From: Devosia sp.
GTDB taxonomy: Bacteria > Pseudomonadota > Alphaproteobacteria > Rhizobiales > Devosiaceae
Assembly: GCA_028290685.1 (NCBI GenBank)
Contig: JAQGJI010000028.1
Span: 1-8,222, forward strand
Length of the DNA stretch: 8,222 bases
Direction: 5' to 3'
The translations under genes were made by a program, and so were the position numbers. Under the pieces are notes generated by a model, which saw only the letters and a program-made list of their open reading frames with translations, was not told the DNA's origin and did not search any database. Below are positions 6,727 through 8,222 of this stretch, piece after piece. Position 1 is the first letter of the stretch, and each line of letters begins with the position of its first letter.

Positions 6727-6764
6727 CCTCTCCCTTCCGGGGGGAGGTCAGGGTGGGGTTCTCC
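6727..6764 (+). repeat. intergenic palindromic repeat, copy B (forward orientation)
   Basis: CCTCTCCC (6727-6734) pairs with GGGGGAGG (6740-6747), one G-T wobble, around a 5-base TTCCG loop, followed by TCAGGGTGGGG. This is the recognisable core of the common intergenic palindrome. It is about 45 bases from copy A and in the opposite orientation, so the pair could form one larger cruciform or hairpin. It lies about 80-115 bases upstream of the rsh ATG, where it may affect the rsh leader or promoter. Confidence 0.6.
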
Positions 6765-6841
6765 TCCGACCCAAAAACTTCGGCTTCCCAAATTCAATCA
6801 AAGCGCTAAGCTCATTCACCAAGCAGGCGGCGACTAATCCC

Positions 6842-8222
6842 ATGATGCGGCAGTACGAGCTTGTCGAACGCGTTCAGGCCTATAACCCGAACGTCGATGA
6901 GCAGTTGTTGAACAAGGCCTATGTGTACGCCATGCAAAAGCATGGCTCGCAAAAGCGCGCCTCGGGGGACCCTTACTTCAACCACCCCCTCGAAGTCGCC
7001 GCCATCCTGACCGAGCTCAAGCTCGACGACGCCTCCATTGCCGTGGGGCTGCTGCACGACACCATCGAGGACACCGACGCCACTCGATCCGAGATCGACC
7101 AGACCTTCGGCGCAGAGATCGGTGCCATTGTCGATGGCCTCACCAAGATCGAACGGCTGAACCTGGTTTCCCGAGAGGAAGCCCAGGCCGAGAACTTGCG
7201 CAAGCTGCTGCTGGCGATCAGCCAGGACGTGCGCGTCCTGCTGGTCAAGCTCGCCGACCGGCTGCACAACATGCGCACCCTTCAATATATGTCTCCCGAA
7301 AAGCGGGCGCGCATTGCTCAGGAAACCATGGATATCTACGCCCCGCTTGCCGGGCGCATGGGTATGCAGGACATGCGCAACGAGCTTGAGGATATCTCTT
7401 TCAAGACCCTGCAGCCCGACCATCACCAGGCCATTGTCGCGCGCCTCGATGAACTGCAGTCCGAATATCGCGAGACGATCTCCACCATTTCCACCGAGCT
7501 CACCGAGCGGCTGGCGGCGGAAGGCATCACCGCACGCGTCAAGGCACGCGTCAAATCGCCCTATTCGATCTTTTCCAAGATCGAGCGCAAGTCGATTGCC
7601 CTTGAACAACTCTCCGACATGATCGGGTTCCGGGTGATCGTGGGCTCGATCGATGAGTGCTATCATACGGTGGGCGTGGTCCACACCAAGTGGAAGGTCG
7701 TGCCGGGGCGCTTCAAGGACTATATTTCCGTCCCCAAGCACAATGATTATCAGTCGATCCACACTACCATTGTCGGCCCCGGCCGCCAGCGGGCCGAGCT
7801 GCAGATTCGCACCGAGGAAATGGACAGCGTCGCCGAATTCGGCATTGCCGCCCACGCGCTCTACAAGGACGGCGCCTCGGCCAATCTCAGCCGCATCGAA
7901 AATGAATCGCAAGCCTATGGCTCGCTGCGCTCCACCATCGCGCATCTGACCACCGGCAATTCCACCACCGAAGATTTTCTCGAATACACCAAGCTCGAGC
8001 TCTTCCAGGATCAGGTGTTCTGCTTCACACCCCGCGGCCGCCTTATTGCCCTGCCGCGCGGCGCCACCCCGATCGATTTCGCCTATGCGCTGCATACCGA
8101 TATCGGGGACACCACGGTGGGCGCCAAGATCAACGGCTCCATCCTGCCGCTGGTCACCCAGCTCCGCTCGGGCGATGAAGTCGAGATCATCCGCGACCAC
8201 AACCATCTGCCCCCGATGAACT
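6842..8222 (+). CDS. rsh: bifunctional (p)ppGpp synthetase/hydrolase, Rsh (3' end outside window)
   Basis: Rsh makes and degrades (p)ppGpp, the stringent-response alarmone. The 460 codons seen start MMRQYELVERV; a second ATG follows directly at 6845. AGGCGG (6825-6830) is a weak, distant ribosome site. The HD hydrolase domain (~20-180) keeps H48 in NHPLEV, H72-D73 in LLHDTIED, and D138 and N143 in KLADRLHN, the manganese site known from Rel of Streptococcus, so hydrolase activity is expected. The synthetase domain (~230-345) keeps YSIFSK, D259 in SDMIGFR, YHTVGVVHTKW, GRFKDYISVPK and the catalytic E331 in AEFGIAAH. RFKD (290-293) is the basic motif of bifunctional enzymes rather than the acidic EXDD of dedicated RelA. 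A TGS domain begins at ~390 (VFCFTPRGR, GATPIDFAYALHTDIG). The remaining C-terminal regulatory domains, normally ending in ACT, lie beyond the edge. It follows rpoZ across a terminator and repeat spacer. Confidence 0.96.
   Translation, partial: MMRQYELVERVQAYNPNVDEQLLNKAYVYAMQKHGSQKRASGDPYFNHPLEVAAILTELKLDDASIAVGLLHDTIEDTDATRSEIDQTFGAEIGAIVDGLTKIERLNLVSREEAQAENLRKLLLAISQDVRVLLVKLADRLHNMRTLQYMSPEKRARIAQETMDIYAPLAGRMGMQDMRNELEDISFKTLQPDHHQAIVARLDELQSEYRETISTISTELTERLAAEGITARVKARVKSPYSIFSKIERKSIALEQLSDMIGFRVIVGSIDECYHTVGVVHTKWKVVPGRFKDYISVPKHNDYQSIHTTIVGPGRQRAELQIRTEEMDSVAEFGIAAHALYKDGASANLSRIENESQAYGSLRSTIAHLTTGNSTTEDFLEYTKLELFQDQVFCFTPRGRLIALPRGATPIDFAYALHTDIGDTTVGAKINGSILPLVTQLRSGDEVEIIRDHNHLPPMN

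Noticed and set aside
6812..8206. Minus-strand open frame of 464 codons opposite rsh
   Set aside because: The + strand encodes a nearly motif-perfect Rsh here, and the antisense product is compositionally odd with no recognisable family.

Overview
The window is a GC-rich stretch of alphaproteobacterial chromosome, most likely from Hyphomicrobiales (Rhizobiales). The evidence is the gene order slt / dapA-smpB-rpoZ-rsh, an Rsh protein beginning MMRQYELVERV as rhizobial Rsh proteins do, and a short palindromic intergenic repeat of the type common in this class. A Devosia-like genus is possible, but that is an impression, not a test.

Layout from left to right: (1) the 3' part of a cell-envelope protein with two related ~116-residue modules, a Pro/Ala-rich linker and a C-terminal OmpA peptidoglycan-binding domain (+). 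(2) Convergent with it, and overlapping its last 20 bases, an alpha/beta-hydrolase-fold gene (-) whose nucleophile serine and catalytic histidine both appear to be missing. (3) 42 bases upstream of that, a secreted soluble lytic transglycosylase (-), probably in the same transcript. (4) A 254-base divergent intergenic region with a compact cluster of interleaved inverted repeats and a plausible promoter for the next gene. (5) dapA and smpB (+), 5 bases apart. (6) rpoZ (+), with a GTG start and a good Shine-Dalgarno sequence, closed by a strong intrinsic terminator. (7) A non-coding spacer with two repeat copies in opposite orientation. (8) The first 460 codons of a bifunctional (p)ppGpp synthetase/hydrolase, rsh, running off the right edge.

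Functionally, the left half concerns the cell wall: peptidoglycan anchoring and peptidoglycan cleavage. The right half combines lysine/diaminopimelate synthesis (which also feeds peptidoglycan), ribosome rescue and the stringent response. rpoZ and rsh form a logical pair, because in E. coli the omega subunit contributes to a ppGpp site on RNA polymerase.

Most of the window is conserved housekeeping sequence. I found no CRISPR array, prophage, insertion sequence, toxin-antitoxin pair or obvious new system. The items most worth a second look are the apparently non-catalytic alpha/beta-hydrolase next to the transglycosylase and the overlapping palindromes between slt and dapA.
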